Positions 42,382 through 52,558 of a stretch of DNA of 64,000 nucleotides are shown piece after piece (position 1 is the stretch's first letter; every line of letters starts with the position of its first letter). The notes below the pieces were generated by a model that had not been told where the DNA came from, did no database searches, and worked only from the letters and a program-made list of their open reading frames with translations. The stretch spans positions 1,434,001 to 1,498,000 of the forward strand of contig CP091722.1 of the NCBI GenBank assembly GCA_022009755.1. The letters run 5' to 3'. Origin of the DNA: Oscillospiraceae bacterium. Its GTDB lineage: Bacteria; Bacillota; Clostridia; Christensenellales; QALW01. Both the position numbers and the translations under genes were made by a program.

Positions 42382-45300
42382 TCAGGCATCTATTGTGGAT
42401 ACGCGGAAGGTCATTTCCTCCAGCACATCCAGCAGCACCCGCACCGTATCCAGCGAGGAAACATCGTAACTCCGTTCTCCGCCGCGCACCGCCTTATTTC
42501 AAAGCCGTCCGACATAACCTTGGAGGAGCTCATATCCCTTGTGTTTATGACATAGCTGACATATCCGCGGCGCAGCTCGTCGGGTATCTCGCCGGAGCCC
42601 TGACTGAGCTTTTTAAGCGCATGGGTACGGATGCCGTGCTGCTTGAGGAAGGCCGCCGTACCTTCGGTGGCGCGGATATTAAAGCCCAGGTTATAAAACC
42701 GGCGTATAAGGGGAAGCGCCTCCTCCTTGTCTTTATCGGCGATGGTGGCAAGCACCGTGCCGTAGTTTACTATTTTCATGCCGGAGGCCTGAAGCGCCTT
42801 ATAGAGCGCACGGGTAAGCCGGGCATCGTAGCCTATGGCCTCGCCGGTGGATTTCATCTCGGGCGAAAGGTATGCGTCCATGCCGTGGAGCTTAGAGAAG
42901 GAGAAGGCCGGAGCCTTGACGAACCATCGGTCGCTGCGGGGCTTGGGCTGCCCGGTAAGGCCCATATCGCGCAGCCGCTCCCCCAGCATGACCTTGGTGG
43001 CTATATCGGCAAGCCCGTAGCCGGTAGCCTTGGAGAGGAAGGGTACGGTTCTGGAGGAACGCGGGTTAACCTCGATTATATACACGCTCTGATCGGGCGC
43101 AACAATAAACTGTATGTTGTAAAGCCCCACAATGCCTATGCCAAGACCCAGCCGCACGGTGTAGTCGGCTATGGTGTTTTTAACCTTTTCCGATATGCTG
43201 AAGGTGGGATATACGCTTATGGAATCGCCGCTGTGGATACCCGTGCGCTCCACCAGTTCCATTATGCCGGGCAGGAAAACATCGGTGCCGTCGCATACGG
43301 CGTCCACCTCCACCTCCTTGCCCTCGATGTATTTATCCACAAGCACGGGGCGGTCGGCATCCACCTCCACCGCAGTGCGCAGATACCGGCGCAGCTGCTG
43401 CTCATCCGTGGCTATCTGCATGGCTCTGCCGCCCAGCACAAACGAAGGCCGCAGCAGCACCGGGTAGCCTATTTCCTTTGCGGCCTCCACGCCCTGCTCT
43501 ATGCTGCTTACCGTTCTGCCCTCCGGGTGCGGAATATTCAGCTTTTTAAGCAGCTGCTCGAAAAGCTCGCGGTCCTCCGCGCGGTCGATGGCCTCGCGTC
43601 CGGTGCCGATAATGTTTACTCCGCGGCGCACAAGCCCGTCGCAAAGGTTGATTGCGGTCTGTCCGCCTAAGGTGGCTATAACGCCCTCGGGCTGCTCCAG
43701 ACGCAGTACATTCATTACATCCTCCACGCACAGCGGCTCGAAGTACAGCTTGTCGGCGCAGGTATAATCGGTGGAAACCGTTTCCGGGTTGTTGTTTATG
43801 ATTATGGCCTCGTAGCCGCAGGCGCGTATGGTGGACACCGCATGCACGGTGGAATAATCGAATTCCACGCCCTGACCTATCCTTATGGGGCCGGAGCCCA
43901 GCACCACTATTTTTTTGTTTTCGGACACGCGGGATTCGTTTTCATCCTCGTAGGTGGAGTAGAAATAGGGAATGTAGCTTTCAAACTCCGAGGAGCAGCT
44001 GTCTATCATTTTGTACACCGGGAAAATACCGTTTTTCTCCCGAATGGCGTACACCTCCTGCTCATCGGTGTTCCAAAGGTGCGCCACGGTGCTGTCGGCA
44101 AAGCCCATGCGCTTGGCGCGGTAAAGGGTCTGCGCGTCGCGCGGGGAGGCCGTAAGGCTGCGCTCCATGGCCACGATATTGCGTATCTTGTCGATAAAAA
44201 GCATATCTATGCCGGTAACATCGCTTATTCTGCCCGGGTCTGCATCCCTGCGGCACAGCTCTGCCACGGCGCAGAGGCGGTCGTCCGTGCCCTGCGCGCA
44301 GTAATCCAGCAGCTCGCCGTCGGAAAAGGCAAGGAATTTTTTAAGCCACAGGTGCTTTGTGCCCGCCTCAAGAGAGCGCACGGCCTTAAGCAGACTTTCC
44401 TCGATGGTGCGCCCCACTCCCATGGTTTCGCCCGTTGCCTTCATTTGAGTGGAAAGGCGGTTGTCCGCCGTGGTGAACTTATCAAAGGGGAAACGGGGCA
44501 GCTTGGTTATAACATAATCAAGCGCCGGCTCAAACGCCGCCGGGGTGTTGGCAAGCTGTATTTCCTCAAGGCGCATACCCACGGCAATCTTTGCCGAAAC
44601 CCGCGCTATGGGGTAGCCGCTTGCCTTGGACGCCAACGCGGAGGAACGGGACACGCGGGGGTTTACCTCTATTACATAGTAGCCGAAGGACAGCGGATCC
44701 AGTGCAAACTGCACATTGCAGCCCCCTTCTATTTTAAGGGCGCGGATGAGCCTGAGCGCGCTGTCCCTGAGCATATGATATTCCTTATTGGTGAGGCTTT
44801 GGGAGGGGCATACCACTGCGGAATCCCCGGTATGGATGCCTACGGGGTCGATGTTTTCCATGTTGCACACCGTGATGGCGGTGTCGGCGGCATCGCGTAT
44901 TACCTCGTATTCAATTTCTTTATATCCGCGGATGCTTTTTTCCACCAGCACCTGATGCACCGGGGAAAGCTTGAGCGCGTTTTCCAGCATTTCGGCGCAC
45001 TGTGCTTCATCGTCGGCAAAGCCGCCGCCCGTTCCGCCCAAAGTAAAGGCGGGGCGCAGCACCACTGGATAGCCTATGCTCTGCGCTGCCTTAAGCCCCT
45101 CCTCCACGGTCTGCGCCGTTGCGGAGGGCAGCACCGGCTCGCCAACCTCGGCGCACAGCTCCTTGAACAGCTCGCGGTCCTCCGCGCGCTCTATGCTGCG
45201 GGCGTCGGTGCCCAGCAGCTCCACGCCGCACTCGGCAAGCACGCCCTTTTTATAAAGCTGCATTGCAAGGTTAAGCCCGGTCTGTCCGCCTATGCCGGGC

Positions 45301-45560
45301 AGCACGGCGTCGGGGCGCTCGTATCTTATTACCCTTGCCAAGTATTCCAGGGTAAGGGGTTCCATGTATACCTTATCGGCTATGGTTGTGTCCGTCATTA
45401 TGGTGGCGGGGTTGGAGTTGCACAGCACCACCTCATAGCCCTCCTCGCGAAGCGCAAGGCAGGCCTGCGTGCCGGCATAGTCAAATTCCGCCGCCTGGCC
45501 TATTACTATGGGGCCGGAGCCTATCACCAGTATTTTATGAATGTCACTGCGCTTTGGCAT
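42382..45560 (-). CDS. carB: Carbamoyl-phosphate synthase large subunit (frameshifted at C-terminus)
   Basis: CarB makes carbamoyl phosphate from bicarbonate, ATP and ammonia supplied by CarA. Both homologous ATP-grasp halves are present: HKILVIGSGPIVIGQAAEFDY at the N-terminus and KKIVVLGSGPIRIGQGVEFDY halfway. Near 42470 one base is missing; repair replaces a nonsense tail with VSSLDTVRVLLDVLEEM and a stop at 42382. The start at 45560 is 17 nt inside the end of carA. Without repair the frame stops at 42411. Confidence 0.96.
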
Positions 45561-46671
45561 TGTGTTTTTCCTCCTTTGCCTGCTCCATAAGGGAGAGGAA
45601 TTTATCAAAAAGATATGCGCTGTCCTGCGGCCCCGGCGCGCTTTCGGGGTGATACTGCACGCTGAAGAGCCTGTCCTTTGCGCACTCCAGCCCCTCCACC
45701 GTGCCGTCAAGAAGGTTGCGGTGGGTAACGGTAAGCCCAGTGCCCTCAAGGCTGCTTTCCTCCACGGCGTAGCTGTGGTTCTGAGAGGTTATCTCCACGC
45801 GCCCGGTGGCAAGCTCCTTTACCGGATGGTTGCCGCCGCGATGGCCGAATTTGAGCTTATAGGTGGAGGCGCCGCAGGCAAGGGCCAGCACCTGATGCCC
45901 CAGGCATATGCCGAAGATGGGATATTTTCCCCGCAGCGCGGCGGCCAAGGCGGCCACCTGCGGCACATCCTGCGGGTCGCCGGGGCCATTGGAGAAAAGC
46001 ACGCCGTCGGGCTGCATGTTTTCTATTTCCTGCGCGGTTACGGTGTAGGGCAGCACGGTCACATTACACCCGCGCGCCAAAAGGGAGCGCACTATGTTCT
46101 GCTTGCAGCCGCAGTCCACCACTGCCACGCTGAAGCGGGCGCGCGCGGTGCGCACATAGCGGCGCTTGCGGCAGCTTACCCTGTCCACCGCGTCATGAGG
46201 CGGCTTTATGCGGGCAAGCAGCTTCACCGCCTGCTCCGTGGGGGTGGAGGCGGCGGTTATAAGCACCGGGCGACTGCCCTCATCCCGTATGCTGCGGGTA
46301 AGCCGGCGGGTGTCCACGCCGTATATGCCCGGTATTTTATATTCCTGCATTACCTCATCCAGCGTGCGCGTGGCACGGAAGTTGGACGGGCGATCGTTAT
46401 ATTCCCGCACTATGAGCGCGCCTATGGTGGGCACGCGGGTTTCAAAATCCTCATCGGTTATGCCGTAATTGCCTATGAGAGGATAGGTCATCACCACCGC
46501 CTGATAGGTATAGGACGGGTCGGAAACTATCTCCTGATAGCCTACGGGCGAGGTGTTAAACACAATTTCGCACACCCGGTCGCAATCGCAGCCGAAGCCG
46601 TAGCCGTAGTATTCCGTGCCGTCCCGAAAGACCAGCTTACGGTCGCAGTCCGTCATCAGTTCTCTGTCCAT
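45544..46671 (-). CDS. carA: Carbamoyl-phosphate synthase small subunit
   Basis: This is the glutamine amidotransferase subunit. The N-terminal domain has VGYQEIVSDPSYTYQAVVMTYPLIGNYG and the C-terminal class I GATase has the catalytic Cys in FGICLGHQ, with NHSYAV and the His-Glu pair in QYHPE. GGAGGT precedes the ATG. It overlaps both pyrC (35 nt) and carB (17 nt), which indicates a tightly coupled operon. Confidence 0.97.
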   Translation of the reverse strand: MDRELMTDCDRKLVFRDGTEYYGYGFGCDCDRVCEIVFNTSPVGYQEIVSDPSYTYQAVVMTYPLIGNYGITDEDFETRVPTIGALIVREYNDRPSNFRATRTLDEVMQEYKIPGIYGVDTRRLTRSIRDEGSRPVLITAASTPTEQAVKLLARIKPPHDAVDRVSCRKRRYVRTARARFSVAVVDCGCKQNIVRSLLARGCNVTVLPYTVTAQEIENMQPDGVLFSNGPGDPQDVPQVAALAAALRGKYPIFGICLGHQVLALACGASTYKLKFGHRGGNHPVKELATGRVEITSQNHSYAVEESSLEGTGLTVTHRNLLDGTVEGLECAKDRLFSVQYHPESAPGPQDSAYLFDKFLSLMEQAKEEKHNAKAQ

Positions 46672-47869
46672 ACAGTTTACCTCCGCATACAGTTATAAGG
46701 CATTTGCCCTGCACGGTTTTTCCGGCAAAGGGCGTGCTTTTTCCCATGGATAAAAATTCCTCCGGCCGCACCTCAAAGGGCGTCTGAGTGTCAAAAACGC
46801 ATATATCGCCGCTTTTTTCAATGCCAAAGCGCTCGCGCGGCGCATCGGTCATAAGGCGCACCAGCTTTTCAAGAGGGAGAATACCCGGCTTTACAAGCCC
46901 GGTATACAGCGCCGCAAAGGCGGTTTCCAGCCCCGTAACCCCCATAAGGCTGTCCTTCAGCCCGCGCGATTTTTCCTGCGGAGCGTGCGGTGCGTGGTCG
47001 GTGGCTATCATGTCCACGGTGCCGTCCAGCAGGCCGTCGATAAGGGCCGTGCGATCCTCCCCTGTGCGCAGGGGTGGGTTCATTTTGAAGCGCCCGTCCT
47101 CCATAAGGCTGCCTTCGTCCAGCAGCAGGTAGTGCGGCGCGGTCTCGCAGGTTACATCCAGCCCCGCCGCCTTGGCCCGGCGCAGAAGCTCCACGCTTTC
47201 CCGGCAGGAAACATGGCACACATGGTATTTGCAGCCCGTCTGCGCCGCCAGCTCAAGATCCCGCGCTATGGGGCGCCACTCACTTTGCGCGCTTATGCCG
47301 GCGTGCCCGTGGGCAAGGGCATAGGCGCCTTTGTTTATGTATCCCCCCTGCACAAGGGCTTCATCCTCGCAATGGGCGGATATTATCCTGCCCAGCTTTT
47401 TTACCCGCTGCATAAGCTCCAGCATAAGGGAGCGGCTCTGCACCCCCTTGCCGTCGTCGGAAAAGCCTATGCACAGCGGGGCAAGCTCCTCCAGCGCCGC
47501 CGGCTCCTGTCCTTTTTCCCCCACGGTAAGGGCGGCAAAGGGATGTACGCGCACGCGGGCATCTCTTTTGATTATATCCAGCTGCTGCTTCATATGCGCT
47601 GCGCTGTCCGGCACCGGGGAAAGGTTGGGCATGGTGCATACATCGGTAAAGCCGCCGCGGGCGGCAGCCGCAGTGCCGGAGGCTACGGTTTCCTTGTAAG
47701 AAAAACCCGGCTCTCTGAGATGCACATGAACATCACAGAACGCCGGGAATATAAATTTATCGGTAAAATATTTATCCTCGCCATTATCGGGAATCTCAAA
47801 TACAAAGGAGGCGGGCTGCTCAAGGCGGCCGTTTGCATATCTGCGGCAGTTTTCAAAATACAGCTTCAT
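46637..47869 (-). CDS. pyrC: Dihydroorotase
   Basis: PyrC cyclises carbamoyl aspartate to dihydroorotate. It is the first gene of the operon. The zinc ligands are in the N-terminal DVHVHLREPG, with ISAHCED, YHVCHVSC and IATDHAPH. The length (411 residues) fits a type I dihydroorotase. The start at 47869 follows GGAGAG and lies 9 nt after the attenuator-like terminator. The frame is intact. Confidence 0.96.
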   Translation of the reverse strand: MKLYFENCRRYANGRLEQPASFVFEIPDNGEDKYFTDKFIFPAFCDVHVHLREPGFSYKETVASGTAAAARGGFTDVCTMPNLSPVPDSAAHMKQQLDIIKRDARVRVHPFAALTVGEKGQEPAALEELAPLCIGFSDDGKGVQSRSLMLELMQRVKKLGRIISAHCEDEALVQGGYINKGAYALAHGHAGISAQSEWRPIARDLELAAQTGCKYHVCHVSCRESVELLRRAKAAGLDVTCETAPHYLLLDEGSLMEDGRFKMNPPLRTGEDRTALIDGLLDGTVDMIATDHAPHAPQEKSRGLKDSLMGVTGLETAFAALYTGLVKPGILPLEKLVRLMTDAPRERFGIEKSGDICVFDTQTPFEVRPEEFLSMGKSTPFAGKTVQGKCLITVCGGKLYGQRTDDGLRP

Positions 47870-47878
47870 AACTCTCCA

Positions 47879-47910
47879 AAACAAAAGCCCTGCCGCGGTG
47901 CGGCAAGGCA
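47879..47910 (-). terminator. Attenuator terminator before pyrC
   Basis: On the minus strand GCCTTGCCGC and GCGGCAGGGC form a 10-bp stem with one G-U pair, followed by TTTTGTTTT and then the pyrC ribosome binding site. An upstream GC-rich stretch (AGCAGCAGCGCCGCGAGGGC, about 47928-47950) could form an alternative structure. This is the layout of a pyrimidine-regulated attenuator, but I found no clear PyrR consensus. Confidence 0.75.
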
Positions 47911-48001
47911 TAAAAGCGCTATTAAGCACGCCCTCGCGGCGCTGCTGCTTTTATATCTTGCCGATGTCCCGCACCGGCTTAAAGATAATCTTTATGTGCT
48001 T

Positions 48002-48030
48002 ATTTTATTACAGCGCGCACTGTTTGTCAA
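48002..48030 (-). promoter_or_regulatory. pyr operon promoter with a palindrome in the spacer
   Basis: On the minus strand TTGACA (48025-48030) and TAAAAT (48002-48007) are 17 bp apart. The spacer contains ACAGTGCGCGCTGT, a near-perfect inverted repeat that could be an operator. Confidence 0.75.
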
Positions 48031-48095
48031 TCAAAACCCCATTGTAAATGTTAATATATTTGCCTTTGCTTTAATGCGGTTTATGCACGGATATT

Positions 48096-48130
48096 AAAAG
48101 GCTTCCCGCACGCTTGCGGGAAGCCCTTTT
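48096..48130. terminator. Terminator of the first secreted paralogue
   Basis: GGCTTCCCGCA and TGCGGGAAGCC form an 11-bp stem with a short loop and A- and T-runs on its two sides. It can work in both directions. Confidence 0.85.
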
Positions 48131-48166
48131 TACTTTTTATGCAATTGATTTTGCCGATTAAGGAGA

Positions 48167-48706
48167 TTATCCTCTTTTCTTAGCAACAACCAGAGCGCCG
48201 CAGCCGGTGATGGCAGCAACAGCATAAGCGATTACAGAGAAGTCAGCAGTGGGCTTATTCTCTGCGCTGAACTTCAGCTCATAAACAGCAGTGGAATAAT
48301 TCCAGTTGTTTCCGTCGCATGTGAAAAGCATGATGTAATAGGTCTTGCCCTCTTCGAAGTTGTAAACGGAGTTTATGCCTTCAGTGCCTTCGGGTCCGAC
48401 AACACGGCTATTGGTGCACATTGCATTCTCGATACGGTCAAGCATTTTGCCGCCATTGTCATCTTTATAGTAGTTCCAGAACTCATCGGTTCCGTCGGTC
48501 TTAGGTTCGGGCTTTTCATTCTCGGCAAAGATTCTCATCTCAGTCCAGACATTAGCCAGATCAGGGGTTTCAAAAGTAACGGTGCCCTTCTGAACATCAA
48601 CAGTAGCCTTTTTAATCCACTGATCATTTACAGGGGCTGCAAAAGCAGATACAGCTATGCAAGCCAGCAGGCAAGCAACAGCCAAAGAAATTAAAAACTT
48701 TTTCAT
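48167..48706 (-). CDS. Secreted protein with C-terminal PTADF-type anchor, paralogue 1
   Basis: A Sec signal peptide (MKKFLISLAVACLLACIAVSAFA) precedes an ectodomain of about 120 residues with FNFEEGKTYYIMLFTCDGNNW-like motifs. The C-terminus carries PTADFSV, a hydrophobic helix and the basic end AKKRG, resembling LPXTG-like sorting signals. It probably ends up attached to membrane or wall. Function unknown. Its last roughly 30 codons and terminator are nearly identical to those of the neighbouring gene. Confidence 0.75.
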   Translation of the reverse strand: MKKFLISLAVACLLACIAVSAFAAPVNDQWIKKATVDVQKGTVTFETPDLANVWTEMRIFAENEKPEPKTDGTDEFWNYYKDDNGGKMLDRIENAMCTNSRVVGPEGTEGINSVYNFEEGKTYYIMLFTCDGNNWNYSTAVYELKFSAENKPTADFSVIAYAVAAITGCGALVVAKKRG

Positions 48707-48856
48707 GTTCTCTCCTCCATTTGTTTGGTTTTGCTTTATTTTATCATCAGAACAGGGACAAGTAAATGCACAAAACTATCCTGCAAGGCGTGAAAATCGT
48801 AATAAAATCACCGTTTATCCACATGTGATTCACATTATTCATAATTGCGTAATATT

Positions 48857-48894
48857 AAAGGGCTTCCCGCACACTTACAGGAAGCCCTTTTTTG
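48857..48894. terminator. Terminator of the second secreted paralogue
   Basis: AAAGGGCTTCCCGC and CAGGAAGCCCTTTT form a stem that closely matches the hairpin behind the sister gene at 48096. Confidence 0.8.
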
Positions 48895-48929
48895 CTTTTT
48901 ATGCAATTGATTTTTGCCGATTAAGGAAA

Positions 48930-49512
48930 TTATCCTCTCTTCTTAGCAACAACCAGAGCGCCGCAGCCGGTGATGGCAGCAACAGCATAAGCGATTACGG
49001 AGAAGTCAGCGGTGGGCTTGCTCTCGCCGTAGGTGAAGGTTACAGCCTTGCGGTTCCAAATCCAGTCGCTTCCGTTGCTGTCGCAAGCGAAACATAGTAG
49101 GTTTTACCCTGCTCGAACTTATAGGTGCCGGTGGCAGGATCGATAGCATCACCGTTTTTGATGTTGTAGGAAAGGTAGCCGGAGCCTTCAACCGCGCCGA
49201 CATGGCCCGGGCCGACGCGGTAAACGAGGAAGCACATTTACCCTGAGCGCCGTTATCCTCAAACTGAGCCATTTTGCTCTCTGCGGTAAAGCCGGGATCT
49301 GCATCATAGACGGAAATGTGCATGTTGGCATGCTGCCAGCCATTCTGAGAAGCCTCGATCTTTTCCTTATCAAAGGAAACGGTTACGCTGCCGTCGGATT
49401 CCTGCTTGATTTTGCAGCCCCAATCGTTGTCATAGCTGTTGTATGCAAAAGCAGACACTGCGAGCAGGCTGATCATGCAAACTACTGCCAAAGAAACAAA
49501 AAACTTTTTCAT
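48930..49512 (-). CDS. Secreted protein with C-terminal PTADF-type anchor, paralogue 2 (frameshifted)
   Basis: The signal peptide MKKFFVSLAVVCMISLLAVSAFA starts at 49512. The frame breaks near 49237 (one A missing; repair gives GKMCFLVYRVGPG) and again near 49105 (one T missing; repair gives YYVFACDSNGSDWIWNRKAV). It then runs into ESKPTADFSV and AKKRG, stop at 48930. The ectodomain differs from the first paralogue except for the EQGKTYY...CDxN block. Fragments are 49237-49512, about 49105-49237 and 48930-49105. Confidence 0.7.
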
Positions 49513-49658
49513 ATGTTCTCCTCCGTTTAATTTTTGTGTTTATATTTTAGTACATGCAAATCGGTTTGTCAATATGCAAAATCGTACTAAATACCGTATT
49601 TTTGTGCAAAAGCGGTTTAGGCTCCGTTATCAGTATATGAAAACCTATGAAAATCGCT

Positions 49659-50210
49659 TTAATCGATATGATATTTTTCCGGCGCGGTAAGGTAGAGGTT
49701 ATCCCCCGTGCTGTCGATAACCACTATCACGGGAAGATTTTCCACCTCAAGGCGGCGGATGGCCTCGGTGCCCAAATCGTCATAGGCCACGACATCGGCC
49801 TTTTTAATGCACTTGGACAAAAGCGCGCCCGCGCCGCCCACGGCGGCGAAATACACGGCCTTATTGCGCACGATGGCATCCGCCACCTGCTGGGTGCGCT
49901 TGCCCTTGCCTATCATGCCGCGCAGCCCCAAATCGAGCAGGCGGGGGGCATATTTATCCATGCGGCTGGCGGTGGTGGGGCCGGCGGAGCCTATAACCTT
50001 GCCGGGGCGCGCCGGGGTGGGGCCGAGATAATACACCACATTGCCGGAAAGATCGACGGGCAGCTGCTCGCCGCGGTCAAGGGCGTCGTTCATGCGCTTA
50101 TGGGCGGCATCGCGTGCGGTATAGACAACGCCTGTGAGATATACCATATCGCCTGCGCGCAGCGCGGCGGCTTCATCAGCCGTAAAGGGTACTTTAAGAT
50201 GCTTATCCAT
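49659..50210 (-). CDS. fumB: Class I fumarate hydratase, beta subunit
   Basis: This is the C-terminal half of the heterodimeric iron-sulfur fumarase (or L(+)-tartrate dehydratase family): GPTPARPGKVIGSAGPTTASRMD, KGKRTQQVADAI and VGGAGALLSKCIK. With the alpha subunit it interconverts malate and fumarate. AGGAGG precedes the start and the gene begins 19 nt after fumA. I use a two-subunit naming; the symbol is by analogy with clostridial fumA/fumB. Confidence 0.92.
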   Translation of the reverse strand: MDKHLKVPFTADEAAALRAGDMVYLTGVVYTARDAAHKRMNDALDRGEQLPVDLSGNVVYYLGPTPARPGKVIGSAGPTTASRMDKYAPRLLDLGLRGMIGKGKRTQQVADAIVRNKAVYFAAVGGAGALLSKCIKKADVVAYDDLGTEAIRRLEVENLPVIVVIDSTGDNLYLTAPEKYHID

Positions 50211-50228
50211 GGTTTATTTCCTCCTTTA

Positions 50229-51071
50229 TCAAATGGTGCGCACAATGTGGCGGTTGACATGGCAGCAGATGTTTACGCCCACGGGCAGACCGGCGATGTG
50301 GGTGGCATAGGTTTCCACATTTACGGCAAGCGCCGTCATGCGGCCGCCCAGGCCCGCAGGGCCGATGCCCAGCTTGTTTATGCTTTCCAGCAGCTCCTGC
50401 TCCAGCTGACGCACATAGGGTATGGAGCTGCGCTCCTCGGCGGAGCGGGTGAGCGCCTTTTTGGCAAGGATGGCACACTTTTCAAAGTCGCCGCCTACGC
50501 CTACGCCCACCACCATGGGCGGGCAGGCATTGGGGCCGGCCTCCTTAACTGCGGTGATGACGGCGTTCTTGACGCCCTCTATGCCCTCGGCGGGCTTGAG
50601 CATGAACACGCGGCTCATGTTCTCGCTGCCGAAGCCCTTGGGGGAAAGGGTGATTTTTACCGATTCGCCGTCCACAATGGAATAGTGAATGACGGCGGGG
50701 GTGTTGTCCTTGGTGTTTTCGCGGATAAGAGGATCGCCCACCACGGATTTGCGCAGGTAGCCCTCTGTATAGCCGCGGCGCACGCCCTCGTTTATTGCCG
50801 CCTCAAGGGAGCCGCCCACGAAGTGCACATCCTGCCCTATCTCGATGAATATTACCGCCATGCCGGTATCCTGGCAGATGGGGATCATATCCTCCTTTGC
50901 GATATCCATATTCTCCTTCAGCTGCTCCAGTATCTGGCGACCCAGCGGGGATTCCTCTTTGCCGGCGGCGGCGCAGAGAACATTTTTCATATCGCCGGAG
51001 AGCTCATAGTTTACCGATATGCACATATCGCGCACGGTGTTGGTGATCTCTTCCACATTGATCTGACGCAT
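50229..51071 (-). CDS. fumA: Class I fumarate hydratase, alpha subunit
   Basis: This subunit binds the catalytic 4Fe-4S cluster through Cys in PICQDTGMA, PNACPPMVVGVGVGG and VNICCHVNRH. It lies directly after an AspT-family transporter on the same strand and is part of the fumarate-reduction locus. In this setting it would dehydrate malate to fumarate. Tartrate dehydratase is the alternative for this family, but the FrdAB neighbours favour fumarase. Confidence 0.93.
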   Translation of the reverse strand: MRQINVEEITNTVRDMCISVNYELSGDMKNVLCAAAGKEESPLGRQILEQLKENMDIAKEDMIPICQDTGMAVIFIEIGQDVHFVGGSLEAAINEGVRRGYTEGYLRKSVVGDPLIRENTKDNTPAVIHYSIVDGESVKITLSPKGFGSENMSRVFMLKPAEGIEGVKNAVITAVKEAGPNACPPMVVGVGVGGDFEKCAILAKKALTRSAEERSSIPYVRQLEQELLESINKLGIGPAGLGGRMTALAVNVETYATHIAGLPVGVNICCHVNRHIVRTI

Positions 51072-51164
51072 TGTTTTTTCTTCCTTTCAGCAATATTTAT
51101 AAAAGCGCAGGCAGCGCCCGCGCCTTTAGTACAGGGTTTCGCCCGGTCGGGGCGACCGTTTTTT

Positions 51165-52443
51165 TTACAACAGCAGTATAAGCCCCTGGGATATAAGCAC
51201 AACGGCTATAAGGGCAATGGGATAGGTGGCGGCATATGCCGAAGCCACATCGTCGGTGCCGGCGACATTTATAAGGGTGCCAAGCGCCGGGGTGCTGGTC
51301 ATTCCGCCCGTTATGGAGCCAAGGTTATTAAGCAGGCTGAGCTTAAGAACATACTTTGCAAACAGATAGCCCACCACCATGGGGAATATCGTCATTACAA
51401 CGCCGTAGACGAAGTATATGGGCTTGAAGTATTTTACAAAGCTTGCGCCGCCCGCAACGCCCGCGCCTATAAGGAACAGCATAAGTCCAAGCTCGCGGAA
51501 GACCTCAAGGGTTTTTTTATCCGGCATGAGGCTGATTCTGCCTATGCGCCCGAAATGCGCCACGATAAGAGATACAAGCAGGGTGCCGCCGGTGGCGGTA
51601 AGAGCGAAGGTGGTGCCGCTTAAGCCCTTGGAGGTAAGCGGAATGTGAATGTTGCCCACGATTATGCCCACTATGGCGGCAAGGGCAAACGCGCCTATTC
51701 CGAAGGGATCAATGTGTATAAGCTTGCCCTTGGCGGGCTTTCTTGCGCCCTGTCCCACATCCACGGCGGAAAGCTTGGAGCGCTCAAGGCTCATATCCGC
51801 CTTTACAAGCTTGGGAATAAGCTGCACAAACAGCACAACGCCTATAACGCCGAAAAGGTAGGCTATGCCGTGACCCACTGTAACGGCATCCACATATTCC
51901 GCAGCAACGGTATCCTTGGCCGCAGAAAACGCAGGAGTGCTGGTAAGCGCGCCGGAGAGCAGACCCACAAGCATTGCCACAAACTCCTTGGGATCGCTTT
52001 CGCCGCCCTTGCCTATGAAATAGCAGGCAACGCAGGCAATACCGCCGGAGAGGATGATAAGCAGACCCAGAACGATATAGGATTTGAAATTCTTTTTAAG
52101 GTTCTTGAAAAAGTTCGGGCCCGCAATAAAGCCCACCGCGGTTACGAACATAACAAGACCGATGTTTTCCACAAGCTTGAGCGCCTGGGAAGCATAGCTT
52201 GTCTGATACGCCACGCCCTCCGCGCCCTCAACAGCCGCCGTGCCCTTGATTACAAGCGCATCGGAAATGCTTTGATAAAACAGCGCGCCGAAAAGCAGCG
52301 CAATAATGAACACGCCCGCGGTGCCCAGCGAAACGCCCTTTATGGTGATCCGCCCCAGCATATAACCCACGGCGGCAATAAGCATCACTGCCATAACGAA
52401 ACGCTATGCCGGATACCGAGATCACTCCTCCGAATAATGACAT
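51165..52443 (-). CDS. AspT/AAE-family antiporter (frameshifted near the N-terminus)
   Basis: The transporter has about ten to twelve helices and the two signature half-repeats GLLSGALTSTPAFSAAK and GSITGGMTSTPALG typical of aspartate:alanine exchanger (AAE) proteins such as AspT. One extra T near 52397-52400 separates the real start (52443, MSLFGGVISVSGIAF) from the rest (52394 onward, MAVMLIAAVGYMLG). Lying between frdA and fumA, it probably exchanges dicarboxylates or dicarboxylic amino acids such as aspartate, fumarate or malate for succinate. The exact substrates are inference. Confidence 0.85.
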
Positions 52444-52558
52444 ATACCATACCTCAAATTTTTATTAAATGCTTTGCATCCTGATTTTACATATCCCTCT
52501 TTTTGCAAAAAAGCAAAAGGTCTGCGGCCGAAAAATCGGCCGCAGCTGTATTTTATGC

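Noticed and set aside
43842..45590. 582-codon open frame opposite carB
   Set aside because: Antisense shadow of carB.
47870..48000. PyrR-binding loop in the pyr leader
   Set aside because: No convincing match to the PyrR RNA consensus was found; only the terminator is supported.
49647..51623. 658-codon open frame on the plus strand opposite fumA/fumB
   Set aside because: Antisense shadow caused by GC-rich third positions; the fumarase frames have full family motifs.
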